Positions 1 through 13,042 of a DNA stretch of 64,000 bases are shown here, piece after piece (positions within the stretch are counted from its first letter, which is position 1; every line of letters starts with the position of its first letter). The stretch lies in contig ONZQ02000021.1 in NCBI GenBank assembly GCA_900312665.1, positions 24,549 to 88,548 on the forward strand, in the 5' to 3' direction. Source of the stretch: Cephalotrichum gorgonifer. Lineage: Eukaryota; Ascomycota; Sordariomycetes; Microascales; Microascaceae. Under the pieces are notes generated by a model. That model searched no databases. It was given only the letters and a program-made list of their open reading frames with translations, and was not told the DNA's origin. The translations under genes were made by a program, and so were the position numbers.

Positions 1-2534
1 CCTGTGCTGACTGATCCACCAAAGCTTGTCGAATGCCAGCCGGGGAATCCGAACCTCGCGTCGGTTTGGGCTGGTCATTTGGCTTAGGCTGCGGATTAGG
101 GGGGAAGGAAGCGTTCATGGACTTGAGCGGCGCCTGGCTCCGCACCGGTCGTGGACTGGCATGCGGACTAGTCGCAACTGATATCGTCCCGCCTTCCGTC
201 GGCCCATCGTCTCGATGATCTGCAGCAAGCCTCCCGCCCATGACCGGCTCCTGGTTCACGGGGGTTGCTACCTCTGACCCATCCTCGGCAGGCGAAGCGG
301 ATGATTCCACACCAGTCATGGGATCCCCATATGTTTTCAGCTGACCCGAATCCTCGCCTGGTGGTGAAAACCCATCCATCTCCGACATGGACGTCGGAGG
401 CTCGGTCAAGGGCGAGTCGGCCGCATCGTCGTTGACCTGGCTCATGCTAGTAGCCACATCGCCGCGAGACGGCAACACGGAGCCCTGGCGGCTCCTGGCA
501 CGGCTTTCTTCCGTCCCAACACGTTCGACACTTCGGCGGCTGACGTCCGCCTCTCCTTGAGATTTCTTGAAGTCGGCAAAGCAAGTGAAGCCCCGTGCCC
601 GAGAAAATGCCATGAGCGCGAGATCCACATATCCGGCATCCAAATTATATCCGGGGACGCCGAACTTTGGCTTCCGCCAGTCGAACTCCTGCAGCGCCGA
701 GGCCTTGGTCCACGCCGCCAGATTTTTCCTGCTTGCGGCGGTCAACTGGCTGCACTAGAGCTTACCCTTGTCTTCTGGGGGGGACACGGGGTTGCGAAGA
801 GAGGAAAAACTTACGGGGGGTGGAAGAAGAGGGTGGGGAAGAATCTCTTGGACTCTTTCGGACCACCGTCTTCATATCCCTCGCTCCAGCCGGTGATCAC
901 ACGGGTCTTCCCGCGGGTTTCGACCGTGTAGCACGCGGGCACGCGTGTCTGCCTCTTGTCGAGGAGACCGAGACCACTGATCCCCCTGTACAGCTCCAGG
1001 AGACCAAAGCCCTCGGTGTCGTCCCACGGAATGACCATGCAGAGATAATACTGGGAATCGGGCGGCCAGTACGCGTAGTAGAGCTCCCCGCCTTTTGCCC
1101 GTGTGATGGCAGTGCCAGATTGCCTCGTTGGGGACTGGGACGGGCTGAGGTCACCTCCATTGCTCCTGAGCAGTGTCCGAGCGGGCGGAGGCGGGGTGTT
1201 TGGGGGAGAAACATCTTCCCGTTTCGCGCTCTCGAGAGCAGGGTTACGAGATGGCGTTTTTATCAGCGTGTTGATAGGTAAATAGCCTTCCCGGATTGCC
1301 TTGTCGAGCGCGGCGTTATTCGCGGCCGCCTTGGTCCTGTTGCACCCTATCACCTCCCATCCAAGATGCTCTATGGCAGCCGAATAAGACCCCTCCATTC
1401 CGTGGGACCTGCCCTGCAAATGCTTCGCCGCCCCTCGGAGAGCGCCCTGGAGACTGCCGAAATAGACCGTGTGGTCGGCACACTCGCATTTCACGATGTA
1501 CCACTTTTCGGTCGACCCTTGTGGGTAGTTGAAGATAGCATGCTTGTGCCTTGCATTACCTCCCTGGTAGACCTCCTCGTACGTGACAGTACGAGGACCT
1601 TGTGGATTGCCGACGGGGACCCCGGCTGATCTTGACTTCTTTGCACCCGGGGTCTCCATGTCCGTGTCCACCCGGGAGGAATCTGATTCACGTGCACGTT
1701 TCCGCGTCTACTCATCTCGTTAGCGTGTCGGAGCGTCTATAGCGCTGCGCAAGAAAGAACCTGGTGTGATCTGACTCGTCGAATGTCATGGGAAGAGAAC
1801 GGCTAAGAAACTTACAATCGGGGTCGTCAGAGTAGGGACCCTACCACCGAAGGTAGAGCTCGACCGTACGGTCGTGCCTACCGTGGGCTGCGCCTCGGCA
1901 TTAACGGCCCCGTTCCTCCCAGCGTTTTCCTAGGAACGTCGTCAGCCAACAGCCATGGTAGGTTCAAAAGGAGTTAAAGGGCGTGACCAAAATGAGATAT
2001 AACCGACGGAACCTACATCTAGAACAATGTGGCCATCCTCCGCCACAGCGGCACGGAGAATAGACTCCATCTCCTCCTCAAAAAGGCGAAGATTCGCTTG
2101 CTGCTGAGAGTATGCCCGATTCTCCAACTGCTTGAACACCGCGTTCCTAGCCTGCAGCTCGCCCTCCGCAACAGACGCATCGAAATCGGCGGCACCGGCG
2201 CGCCCCCACTCCACCATCTTGCGCGCCGTCTCGGCTGAGTGCTCCTCTAGCATCTTCCCCCAATCGGCCTCGAGCGCCTCCTTCCTCTCCTGATAGGCTA
2301 ATAGTCTCTCAGTGGCAGCCCTGATCGTGGCCCGGAGGGACGAGACGATATCGTCATCGTCCTCGGGGGCTGGGGGCGCCTGGGCGGACGAGCCGGACCG
2401 GAGGCCGGCTCGTTCTCGCGCCTTTGGCGATGCATCTAGTGAGGGGTCAGTCAGCCAGAATCTTGAGGACAGGTGTCTGGGCTGCTGGTGAATAATATCA
2501 ATTGAAACCAACGAAACTCACCTCCCAGCGGCAT
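1..2534 (-). CDS. Unrecognised fungal protein, five predicted exons, 3' part outside window
   Basis: Predicted exons on the minus strand are 2534-2522, 2435-2017, 1929-1816, 1707-815 and 749-1; every junction keeps phase and each intron has GT..AG ends. The frame is still open at base 1, so the C-terminus is missing. The N-terminal part is acidic, then helical and Glu/Lys/Gln rich (probable coiled coil, around residues 30-135). A basic patch TRKRARE follows and could be a nuclear signal. The middle holds Cys/His-containing sequence (KCECADHTVYFGS, then GAAKHLQGRSHG) and a second block with WDDTEGFGLLELY and GWSEGYEDGGP. These blocks resemble uncharacterised fungal proteins in my memory, but I cannot name a family. 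The start is uncertain: the frame is open upstream of this ATG (SKRRRTRASG), so an earlier exon ending at an acceptor near 2575 is possible. No function is proposed. Confidence 0.6.
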
Positions 2535-4066
2535 CCCGCTCGCTCGCGTACGGCGCCGCTTGCTCTGATGAAATAAAAACAACCTCTCCTGATTGAATCC
2601 GGAGATGGATTTTTTTGATGAGAGCGATGAAAATTGATGGAGATTGCAAAGGCGTCAATGGAGGTAAATGAGAAGTGCCAGGTGATGCTTTGCCAGCAAT
2701 CAATGATGATAAAGGGTGTCGAGAGAGAAAAAATAAGCAGGCCAATGAGACCTATGAGATGACCGTTTACAGACGGAACCCGGTCTGTTTGGTTTCGCTG
2801 AGGGAATTCCGAAATGGTAGGCAGGTGCGCCCAAGATGTTGTCGATTTTGACAGGGCAGGTGCGACGGGGACGACTGCTGGCACTGGCGACGCGACCACT
2901 CACAATCCCATACGCGATTACTTATTTTTCAGGGCGCAGGGGCAGTGGTGGGTAGCGCTAGAAAGGAAAATAAAGCCCCATTGAAGGGCACTAAACAAGT
3001 CCTGATGCCTCCAGCTGGCTCATTCTGGATTCAATGTAAAAGGGGGAAGCAGACATTAGATCCGGATAATCGGGAGATAACTTGCGCCTTCCTCTGGTGG
3101 ATGGGTGATATTTCGAGACTGGGATTAATATTATTGGGAAGGTGCTGGTTGCAGAATGGTGATTAAGGTTGGCATGAAGCCAAGCGGGTCCCTGCAGTGA
3201 TTGGCTAATATGGGGTACACACTCGCATCATTCACCACTCGCTGCTGGCTAAGCTCGGCCAGAGCTCCACCCAGATGTCGACCTCCAGGCTATATTGGGT
3301 CAAAGTCCAGGACTATTGAATTGCCCCATATCACAACAAGGACACCCCTCTCTCTTTTTGTCGGCACGTACGGAGTAAGACTGTCCCTTTTACTGCTTAC
3401 TGCTTGCCAATCCTACATACGACTAGATAAGCCAATATCCAACCCCGAGCACGACTATCACAGAGTGCACGGGCAATCATGCTGTCTAACAATCTAACAA
3501 GCGTGTAAGTAAGGCCGTTTCATTCCTCTGTGGAACAAACATCGCCTTTTTTTGGCCGCAACCGGAATGGACGGCCGTTTGAACAAGGAAATGCCACAAT
3601 TTCTCTAACGGGAACGGGAACGAATCTTGCTCTCAGCGGCAGTTACGGGCACATAGATAACAACCAACCACACTGAACTACGGAGTAAGTACTGATCAGT
3701 CATATAATAATATCTGCATAACGACACCTCCCTGTGACCCATTCCTCCATGCGCCATACCATCCGTAACGTACATGAAAAGTAAAATGAAGAAGAATAGA
3801 AGAGAAGAGAAAAAAAAAGCAAACAAATCCTCTCGAAACAGGAAATGAGACAGAAAAAAAGACCATAGAAGACGATGACGAAAACATCAAAACACGGGGC
3901 GGCTCCAGCCCGTCCAACCCGCCATAATCCATCCCCCGCCTTCTTACCCCCCTGTAGCATTCCTTCTCACATCTCGGAACAATCCTTTACTCCACCCGCG
4001 CTCCTCCGCAGCCAACTCTCTCTCCCCCCTCTGGCCAACACCTCAGACACACTCTCATACCCTCAA
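2535..4066. other. Intergenic: 5' side of the unknown gene and 3' side of TOR
   Basis: No open frame here shows a plausible protein. The part next to 4066 should be the TOR 3' UTR. It contains an A-rich stretch (about 3781-3875) and no repeat or RNA gene that I could recognise. The part next to 2535 probably holds the promoter and perhaps a first exon of the leftward gene. Confidence 0.5.
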
Positions 4067-7000
4067 CTACCAGAAGCTGCACCATCCAATGTAGTGCTGA
4101 CACAGGTTCTCCAGCCTGGTCGCCTCGATGATCAGGCGGTTGACTTGCCCCACAACGTCCATCTCCACCGCATTCCTAAAGTCCCTCCCCGTCAGCTTCT
4201 GCTGCACGCGGTCCAGCACCTCGAGCGCCCGCGCGTTCTGCACCTCCACCACGTCCGTGTGCCCGTTCGTGGTGGCGTTGTTAGCGCCATTGACGCCCTC
4301 GTGCGCCGAGGAGTTGGTGCGGGCGCGTGCGCGCGGCACGGGGGGGATGGTGGTCTCGATGTTCGCCTGTGCGGCCAGCAGGTCACGGGGTTGGCCCTCA
4401 AGGATGGACGGGCGGCGGGCACGCGCCCCGTGAGGTCCAGCGATGGCGGCTTCGCGCTCGGATTGGAATGGCCCTGCGGGGTCTTGTGGCGCGTTGGTCA
4501 GACGCCAGGTGAGAAGGGGATCGTGGATGAACTGCTCGATAGTTAGTAACCGGGATAATATAGTAGAATGGAGAATGGGGGAGTCTTACAGCTTCGAGAA
4601 CGGCCATAACGCTCTCTTTGTTGTCCCGGAGAACCCTCATGACCTGCTCGCATGTAATGCGGAAGCTGCCCTCGATATTGCTCACCTCCATCGCATACGT
4701 GAGCATGCGGGTGAGTCGGAAAGGCACGCGCTCTGGGTACTTCTCGCGCTTCATCGCCACCTCGAAACAGTCGCCAAAGTCGATGTGGATGATCTTGCCC
4801 GTGATGCGGTCGAGCATAAGGTTGGACGGATGCCGGTCGCCTAGGCCAAGGATGTATCCCACCATAGACATGACGCCCAGAGACCGGGTGTAGTTGGTGC
4901 GCCTCTCGAGCCACGCCTCTGAGCTCTTGCTCTTGAGCCAAAGAACACGATAGAGATCTTGTCCCGTCGTGTTGTCGAGGGCGTACCCGAAGACCTCCAC
5001 CTTCTGCATAAGAGTGAGGTTGTCGTAATCGGGCGCCATCTGAAGCATGATGCGGTGTTCAATGTTGAGAAGGATCTTCCTACTCTCACGGTACTCGCGG
5101 ATGAGGACATGGAGCGTGTCGCTGTTGGGTACCCAGCCCAGGAGACCCGAGTTCTGCGAGAGCGGGATCGCCGGGTATCGCTGGATGTTGAGGTGGCGCT
5201 TGTAGCACTCCGTATCGTTAGCAAGCAGCGTGTTGCACAACCCAAACAATTGCATCACACGCTCATCCTGTCGGATGTCTTCGTGGCCCTTGAGGAGGAA
5301 GGAGTAAGAGGTGCCGTCGCTTCCGCCGATGTTGAGCTTGCGCGGCCGCTGCTTCGAGTTGATGACGGTAAAGGTAGAGTCGAAGTTCTGGATCCTGACG
5401 ATCGGCTGACCGCTGCGGTAGGTGCCTGGTACGGCGAGGTCCAGGTCCTTCGCGGCTAGCAGCTTCGGCGAGCAGTACGCCAGCTCGAGGGACGCGACCT
5501 GCGGAAGCTGGCGCGAAATCCTCCGGAATACTTGGTAGTAAAGGTCCCATGCCTGGTTCAAGTCATTCACATCTCGCGTCGTCTGGTACTGGCGGCACCA
5601 TTCCCGAGCCTCGGTCAGGTCGCGACCGAAGGCTTGGACGAAGGATATCTCTCGCAACGTCTCCGGTCCCCGCTCCAGGAGATCATGAAGGGGCCCAAGA
5701 ACAGCAAACATGCCCTCGATGTTGTGGTCGCCAAAGTAGAGGCGCGAGGCCTCTTCCAGGCCCTCGTGCCAGAGCTCGTGCCATAGAACGGCGACACGGA
5801 TAAGCTCCTGGCTCACGGTGTCCGCTTGAGCGACGAGATTTGGGCTGTGCTGTCGCATACTATCCATGATCTGCGCAGCCGATTTCGATCGGGTCGAACT
5901 CTGGGTCGACTTCATTGCCACCGTGAGCGGGTAGACGAGAGCTTGAGGGTGAGCTCTACCGACATCGGCGAGCAGGTTGTGGACAGACTGCTGCACGCGC
6001 CTGTTTGGCTGGTTGATCCGAGCAATGAGCTGCGGAATAACCTCGAGCCAGGTGTCAATGCTGACGTTAGAGAAGCCCTCGGTGACGGCGGAGTTGACAT
6101 CGGCGCTTCCTCCATGGGTGAACCACAGCGTCAAGAGGCGTAAAGTGTCCTGCAAAGAGCTGCCCTCTGACAATGCAATCGACTTGAAGAAGCCCCGAAC
6201 AGCAGGAACAACGTGGTCGAGAATGATGGAGGGATCAATCGGGACACGCTCCCTCTCGGACCGCTGCGTGTGGTTGCTGACGATCTCAAAGTTGGCCAAC
6301 GCCCAGCCGTGCCAGGCCTTGTACCAGCGAGGGTTAAACTTGGTCGCGGCCGAGTACGCCGCCAAGACCTCTTTGACGTTCTGTTGGTGCCAGGTCTCCC
6401 TATGCAGGGTCCGAATCCACTCACCCTCGCGAAGGTAGCATTTCGCAAGGAGAACAGTCTGGTCCTGCAGGGCCTTATGTGCCTGGGGGTTCAAGACGGC
6501 CGGGTCGATGGCGTGATGGAAATTGAAATCGCTCGAAATCTCAAACCCATTTGGTGCCTGGGCGCTGAGCTGGTTCTTGATGCGCTCCAGGTGAGTAGCG
6601 GTCTCGTGCGTGAATCTCCGAAGACAGTAGAGCGCCTTGGGAGGAAGTTCGGGGTGCCGCGTGTCCGGCTGGACACCCACGTCCCACTTGTACTTCAGGA
6701 TGGCGTAGATAACCTGGGCCGGGATATTCCGACTCGGGCTAGGCTGGGATTGGCCGGACTCCTGGTGATCGTTCCAGAAGGGTAGCACCGTGTCGAGCGG
6801 CGCGTCGGTGCCAACGAGCTGCCTGAGCGATTTGTCCGCAAGGCCCATGCGGCCGGATTTGCGACAGAGATTGGAGAACTTGATCCACATGTGCATATTC
6901 TCCGCCGGGGAGATGACGAGAGCCCGCAGCTTCAGCATCCTCTGCCAGACTTCAACATTGCGCTGGCAACCCCTGAGTCGGGTCTCCCACGTGCGTCGCA

Positions 7001-10000
7001 TTGTAGCCTGCTTCTTCTCATCGCACTGCTTGTAAACAATGAGTTCCTCGAGCTCCGCCAGCATTTGCACGCGGACGACAACCTGGTACGCTCGGTTGTA
7101 CGACTCGCTGACAAGAGCGCTCAGCTCCGTGTCCAGGCCTTCTCGCGCTTGCTGAACACTGGTGAGGGCCTCGCGGAATTGGTTGCGGTGCAGGGCGAGG
7201 ATCGCGCTGAAATAGGCTCGATCGGGCGAGTTACGCCTCATGGACTGAAGATAGCTGTCCATCGAGTCCCACTTGCCGAGACCCCAAGCCGCCGCAGTCG
7301 CGAGCGGGGCAATGAGCCTTTGAAGCTCCGGAGACGCATGTTGCCACCTCTCGCTAGCAATAGTAGCGAGAGTGTCCCATTCTCCCAGAGCGTGAAGACA
7401 CCGCATCTTTCCCATGATGACCTCGATTGGAACAAGCTCGTTGTTCTCCTCCGCGTCTGCGAGGCGTCTGTTGTAGAATGTCAAGGCTTCCTCCCATCGC
7501 TCAAGCTTCTCGAACCACGTCTCTCTAAGCGTGATACCGTCTTTGTAAAGCTGAGCGCGTCGCAGAATTCCTATTGCGGCATCGGACTGCTGAAGCTGGT
7601 TATTAATAACGATGAGGGCCTCGACGGCGCCGCTGCTCTGGTCTTGAAGGAATTCCAGTTCCTTGTAGTGAAGCGCCTTGGCATACGCGTGGCATCGGGC
7701 GGCTTCCCTGCCAAGGACGCGGATGTCGATAGGAAGCGCCTTGTCGTCGTGTTCCATGAACTCGGCAAGGTTGAGGAGAAGCGCCAACAGATCCGGGGGC
7801 ACATTCTCGGATTTGATCGCGCTTTCGATGTTCTGAATCAACTCGTCCTGCTCCGGGCAAGAGGAATTAGCTTGGGCCCGAAGGCGGGGATCGCTTTTAA
7901 GACGAACCTGGAACTGCTCGTAGAGCTCGCCCCAGCAGGATACGAAGGCAGAGTTGAACAGCTCCCGGGCGAGGGGGAGATAAACACTGGCCAAACTCGC
8001 GCAGGCCCGTAGAGCATGGTTCGGTGATTCGCTCAAAAGAGTGGTACTGAACCGCCGAAGCCATTCTTGCCAGTCCTCCTTAGTCGACTTGCCCCTGGTA
8101 TCCCACGCAGCCTTCAGATGAACTGGGTTCATTTCAAGCTTCTTGGACGCTAGCTCCCCAAAGGAAGGCTCGTCAGCCTGATCGCCCGGCCGTGGGTCCG
8201 ATGTCAGGTGCTGTGGGAGAGCTTCTCCCTTCTGAAGTCTGGTGACGAGGAGCTCGTAATTCTGGTGCTGAATCTGGTTGTTTGCTACAATCTTGTTCAC
8301 AGAGGCCAAGAAGGGTAGATATTCCTTGCCCAGCTGTTGGATTAGAGCGCAGAGGGTATCAAGGGCTGCAATCCTCAGGGACGATTCCCCCAAGGTGAGA
8401 ACACGAGTGAGGGGGTGGATGATTCTCGATGCAAAGTCGTTGAGGTTGACTTCGCGCGAGAGCTTACCGATGGTCTCGATGGCGAGCTTTCGAATGTAGA
8501 TTGGTTGACCCTGCTTCTCAAAAGTGCGCACAATGACAGGAATAATGAGATGCATGTACTCCTCGCTGCTGGAGCCAAATACCAAGAACGCATGAAGAAC
8601 CCTCTCCGAAGGGATGCGCCTAGTAGAAACATCGCGTTCGAGCGCCCCAAGCATCAGAGGCAAAAGACCCGCTAGATAGATCTTGAACTCGCCTTCGAGT
8701 GACCTGGAGATGGCCTCGATCAGCTGAAGGATGGTGGTCTGAAGGGAGGCCGACGTGTTCCAGTATTCTTCCAGAATATCGATAATATCCGGTAGGTAGT
8801 TCCGGATATGCTGGCGCACGATGCTGACGAGCGTCGCCAGTTGGTTGAAGTATGACTCGACTCGCTGGGGGTTTGACGACCGGATGACGTGAAGGAATGC
8901 CGGGATGATCCTGTCCAGGAATTGCACACACTCGAGCCCAAGGGTACGGAATATGTTCATGATGGCCTCGATAATGGAGGCGTGGTGCATGGCCAATGAG
9001 GAGTCGTTGAGAATCTGCAGGAGTGCATTAATAACAACCGTGGAGAAGTACTCCTTGTTAGACGGCATAAGTCCCGTCATCATCAGTGAGATGTCGGTCA
9101 TCTGCGTCGCCTCCACTCGTCGCTGCACTTCTGGCGTGCGCTCCTCGACTTGCTATGTGCGGTGAGTGCTGTTAGTGCTGCGACGAATCCTAGGACCGGG
9201 CTCGGCTACATCAATGTACGCCAGGGACGTTGTGCTGTGTGCTTTGGGTGCAGGGGCTTTTGTGGGTTTGACAGCGCGTGAGAGAAAGCCAACTTGGCCG
9301 CGTGGAATGCGAGGTCCGTAGAATGGGTCATCGGTGTGATCCGAGGCCCACACCGGGAGTGCGAAGGGGGCGAGGCAAGATTGAAATACCTGGTGCTTGT
9401 ACGGGTCCAGTGCGCCCAAGATGCCCATAAGCTTGATCGTCTGCTGCCTCAAAGGCCTGCCGTGACCTTCCGACCGTATGATTCCCTGTAGGAGCTCGAG
9501 CAGCTCCGGGTACTCGAGGTATGGTGTTATCACGTAACCCGAGTTACTCGCAATCTGACCGAGGGCATGAAGGGCTGCTTCTCGCTTCGCGTTGGAGCTC
9601 TGGTCTTGGAGGGCGCTGATGATGAGCGGCATCAACTTGTCTTTGTACGGGAGCATGTCCTCTCCGCCAACAGTGGCCAGCTCACCAATCGCGTTCAGAA
9701 TCGTGGCCGCAACGGAGGGCGTTGGGTCGTTAGCCTTGGGTAGGAGAACAGATATCATGGGCTGGACGTATGGCTTGATGAGTCCCTGCGCGTTCTGGAT
9801 CAGTAGACTAAGTAGTTTCGCGCTCTCTTCCTTGTTCCGCGCAACGTCGGAGAACTCAAGCTCGGTTAACATCTGGATAAGCGTCTTCCTCAAGGATGGG
9901 ATGATGTAGGCCGGGTTAAATTTCGTCAGGCGGCCAATAATGGCGATGGCAACCTCCCTGATGGCAAAGACCTCATCGTTCAGAGCAAGGAACAAAGTCC

Positions 10001-12236
10001 TGATGTTCTCGGCCTTAGCGAGATGCCTGTCGAATCGTGCGTCGAGGGCGTCGAGGACAGTTCGTCGAATGTGCGGCTCGGGGTCCGATACTCCTACCGT
10101 GAGCAGCTTTTCGATCACCTCGCCTACCACTTGAAGCGCATGCTGACTAGTCTGGCTAACAATGGTATCCTCGACGTAGAGTTGACAACAGGTAAGAGCG
10201 GCTGCTTCGCGAATCTCCATATCGTCGTCTTCGACGTACTTGATCGCAACATCGCGAACAAACTCGTTCAGCACGTGGCCTCCATTGTATGTTAGTTCAT
10301 GGTCCACAAGTCTAGCCGTAGGTGCTGCGAGTGAGGGGAGTGTGAGAGAACTGGAGGCGGCGGGTGGGCGCGGGAGTAGTGACTTGGTGCTGGGGTCTGA
10401 CGATTTATGTCGGAATAAGGAGATGACACGGGCTCCAGCACTCTGGAGCTTACGCCGGGATTTGGATTGGGGAGGATTGTGAAGTGAGAATTCGACTGGG
10501 TCAGACAGGAGTCGTCCGTCGCGCCTATACTAACAGGCGCGACATCTCGCTCGCCAGTCTTCGAGGACGGTGTAATCAAATGTCATTTCGCGGATACCTG
10601 AAAAGTCAAAGCTGCCAAGGGTGTTCAAGGCCAGCTTGATCTCGGCCTTTCGATGCTCGAAGGCTTGGGGGTCCTTCGTATCCTTAGTGACAATAGGAAG
10701 CGAGGCAAGAGTATTCGGTTGAGGGGCTCCCAACGGCCGGAAAGGCTCGCCGCAGAGGACAACGCTCAACATATCGAGCAACCGGTCCTGAATGGTGGCT
10801 TTGACCGAGGGGATGTAGAACGCAATATCGACGAGCGCCTGGGTAAGCTTTGGTGTGAGCTCACAGGCAAATATCGGGTCGAGGAGCGCCTCCATGTATT
10901 TGCTTAGAGTCTGTCCGACGGCAACCGCTAGCCGGCTGATGCAGTCAAAAACGGGGTCGACAGATCCTCGCTTGCGGGAGGAGATGCTGAGGCCTTCGCG
11001 GACATAGATGAGGACGCCGTCGAGATATGGCGCAATGGCGCTCTTCACCGAGTTGGCGACGTTTCCGATGGCCAGGAAAGCGTCATTGCGCTCCTTCTCT
11101 CGCTTCAGCATGCTCGATAGGTAGAGCATAAACTGGTGCAGATATTTGCTGGCAAAAGCGGCCGGGGCGTAGCTCGCGAGGTGGGGGATGAGCAGGACTA
11201 CCGTCTTACGGATAGTCGGGTCGCGGTGTTCCTTGTGCTTGAAGACGATTTCGCACGCGTCGTCGTAATGATCCTGCATGTACATGCCGCCCTGTTCGAG
11301 GAGCTCCTTGAGGACGAGGAGGGATCCGTGAATGGATTCAATGGTGTTAACCTTGAGGCCCATAGTCATTTCGGAGTACATCTTATTCATCCAATTTTTC
11401 TTGAGCTCAGGGTCTCGCTCCCGTATGATCTTGAAGCAGGCGCTGACGGTCTCGGCGGAGGTGGCGCGGATGAGGTGTCGCGTGTCGCGGAGTCCAACCC
11501 AGATGAGGTCGAAGATCAGGCCGACATAGCCGTACATGAGCGTCGGTGCGTTCTTGGCGAGCTCTCGGAGTTCGAGGACAGCGCTATATCGTCGTTCTTC
11601 GATTCGCTCGGACTGAAGCCACTCGAGGGCCGTCTTCACTTCGGCGTCGACCAGTTCGGAGGTCAAGGTGCCGCCAGGCTTGCAGAGCTTCCCCAGCGCG
11701 ATGGCGGCAGCTTGCATGGGGGCTATGTCTTTACCGCGCAGTACGGTCTTGAGGTTCTGCGTGAAGCGGGTGTATTTGGCGGCCGAGTCGACGCCCTCGA
11801 AGTCGATGAGGGCGTCGAGCGCATATATGCCACCCAGTCGCTCTGCGGAGTCGCCTCCATGGGTGATGAGTTGTGTGATTCTGTTATTAACATTGGTGTA
11901 GAAGGTAAGGAAGTGGTCGGGGGAGAGATCTGTATATCGAAACGAGAATGTTAGAGTGCGAGCTGGTACAAGGAAGATGGGGGATGGGGGAAGGACCGGG
12001 GATAGGGGACGAACCACGATGGCAGACTACCACCAGCTCTCGAAGCTGCTCAGCAGCTCGCTTGCGAACATCGTCGGAGGCCCTATTTTCTGATGTGAGT
12101 AATGGGCGCAGGGTATGGGGGATGGGAGCAAGTAGAATCAAGCCCAAGGCTTCACATACCTAGATCTTAGGTCTCGGCAAATAGCATCCAGGCGCTCCAG
12201 CGCAACCAGCTGCTGCTGCGTGAGTGACGGGGACAT
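4067..12236 (-). CDS. tor: Serine/threonine protein kinase TOR (target of rapamycin)
   Basis: This is the PIKK-family kinase that couples nutrient state to growth as the catalytic core of TORC1/TORC2. Exons: 12236-12160, 12089-12015, 11929-10598, 10279-9390, 9152-4590, 4531-4067; about 2,466 residues, the usual length. HEAT repeats fill the first ~1,250 residues, then the FAT region (~1300-1880), the FRB domain (~1905-2005, with EEASRLYFG and NQAWDLYY), the kinase domain (GHEDIRQDER; GLGDRHPSNLML; HIDFGDCFE) and a C-terminal FATC ending CQHYIGWCSFW. Ser1927 and Trp1993, equivalent to mTOR Ser2035 and Trp2101, are present, so rapamycin-FKBP12 binding is expected. Introns 3 and 4 (about 318 and 237 nt) are long for this window. 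Exon 1 (MSPSLTQQQLVALERLDAIC...) leaves two bases while exon 2 (..NRASDDVRKRAAEQL) needs one, so that junction is off by one base; see findings. Confidence 0.96.
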
Positions 12237-13042
12237 GACTCCCGCTGCTACTCAGCCACAAACAACTGTGTGCATAAAGTCAAGGCGACATCGAAGGTGT
12301 TTGCTGGCGTGCCGGAAATCGGAAAGGCGCAGGTCGTGTTGTGGTGGAGGTTGCGGGGGGTTCGAGAAAAAGGCTAAGGTTTGGAAGGAGGAAAGGTACA
12401 AGCGAGGATATTATGGCGGGGATACAACGCGACAACAATTAGGTTAGGTCGGTTGGAGCCCGTAGTATGGGGGATGGAATTGGCAGTGATTTCTTGACTG
12501 CGAGCACAATAAAGTTCGTGAATTGGGAGTGATTTGTTCTGATAATGAGAGAAGGAAGTAGGAAGGAGAGGAAGGAAGAAGGAACTGCAGATAGGTGTCT
12601 GGTGGTTTTGAAGTCGAACAGAGAGGTTCCAGTGTAATGAATTTAGGAACGGAATGATGGTGGGACCAACTACATCCATCACTCCCGACTGGAGCTCCAG
12701 CTGGCTGCGCTGCATGGTACCAGTCACGGGCCAAAATTCCGGGGAGGATGACAAAGCAGCACACTCTGAACGGAGCTCCTTAGTCCAGCATCTGGTATCA
12801 GCTGTGGTCGTCTGTCTCAAGTCCTCCACTTTCCGCCACATCAAGACGGGGATAGCTTCGCCTCCCTCCAGTCTAAGAATTAGTTATCTCTACAACTCAA
12901 TCGAACACCGACCTCGCACAAAGCCACGCCACGTTTGAAGACCCATCTGTCAACTCCAGTTTCTACCTACGGCATCCGAATCCCAGTCCATTTGCAACGA
13001 ACTTCTCCTACCACCTACCTATCGAACACATACTACCCCACC
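12237..13042. other. Divergent promoter region between TOR and RTF2
   Basis: An 806-base head-to-head spacer. The side next to RTF2 (about 12,900-13,040) is C/A-rich with few G, typical of fungal 5' leader sequence. No convincing small gene or TATA box was seen. Confidence 0.5.
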
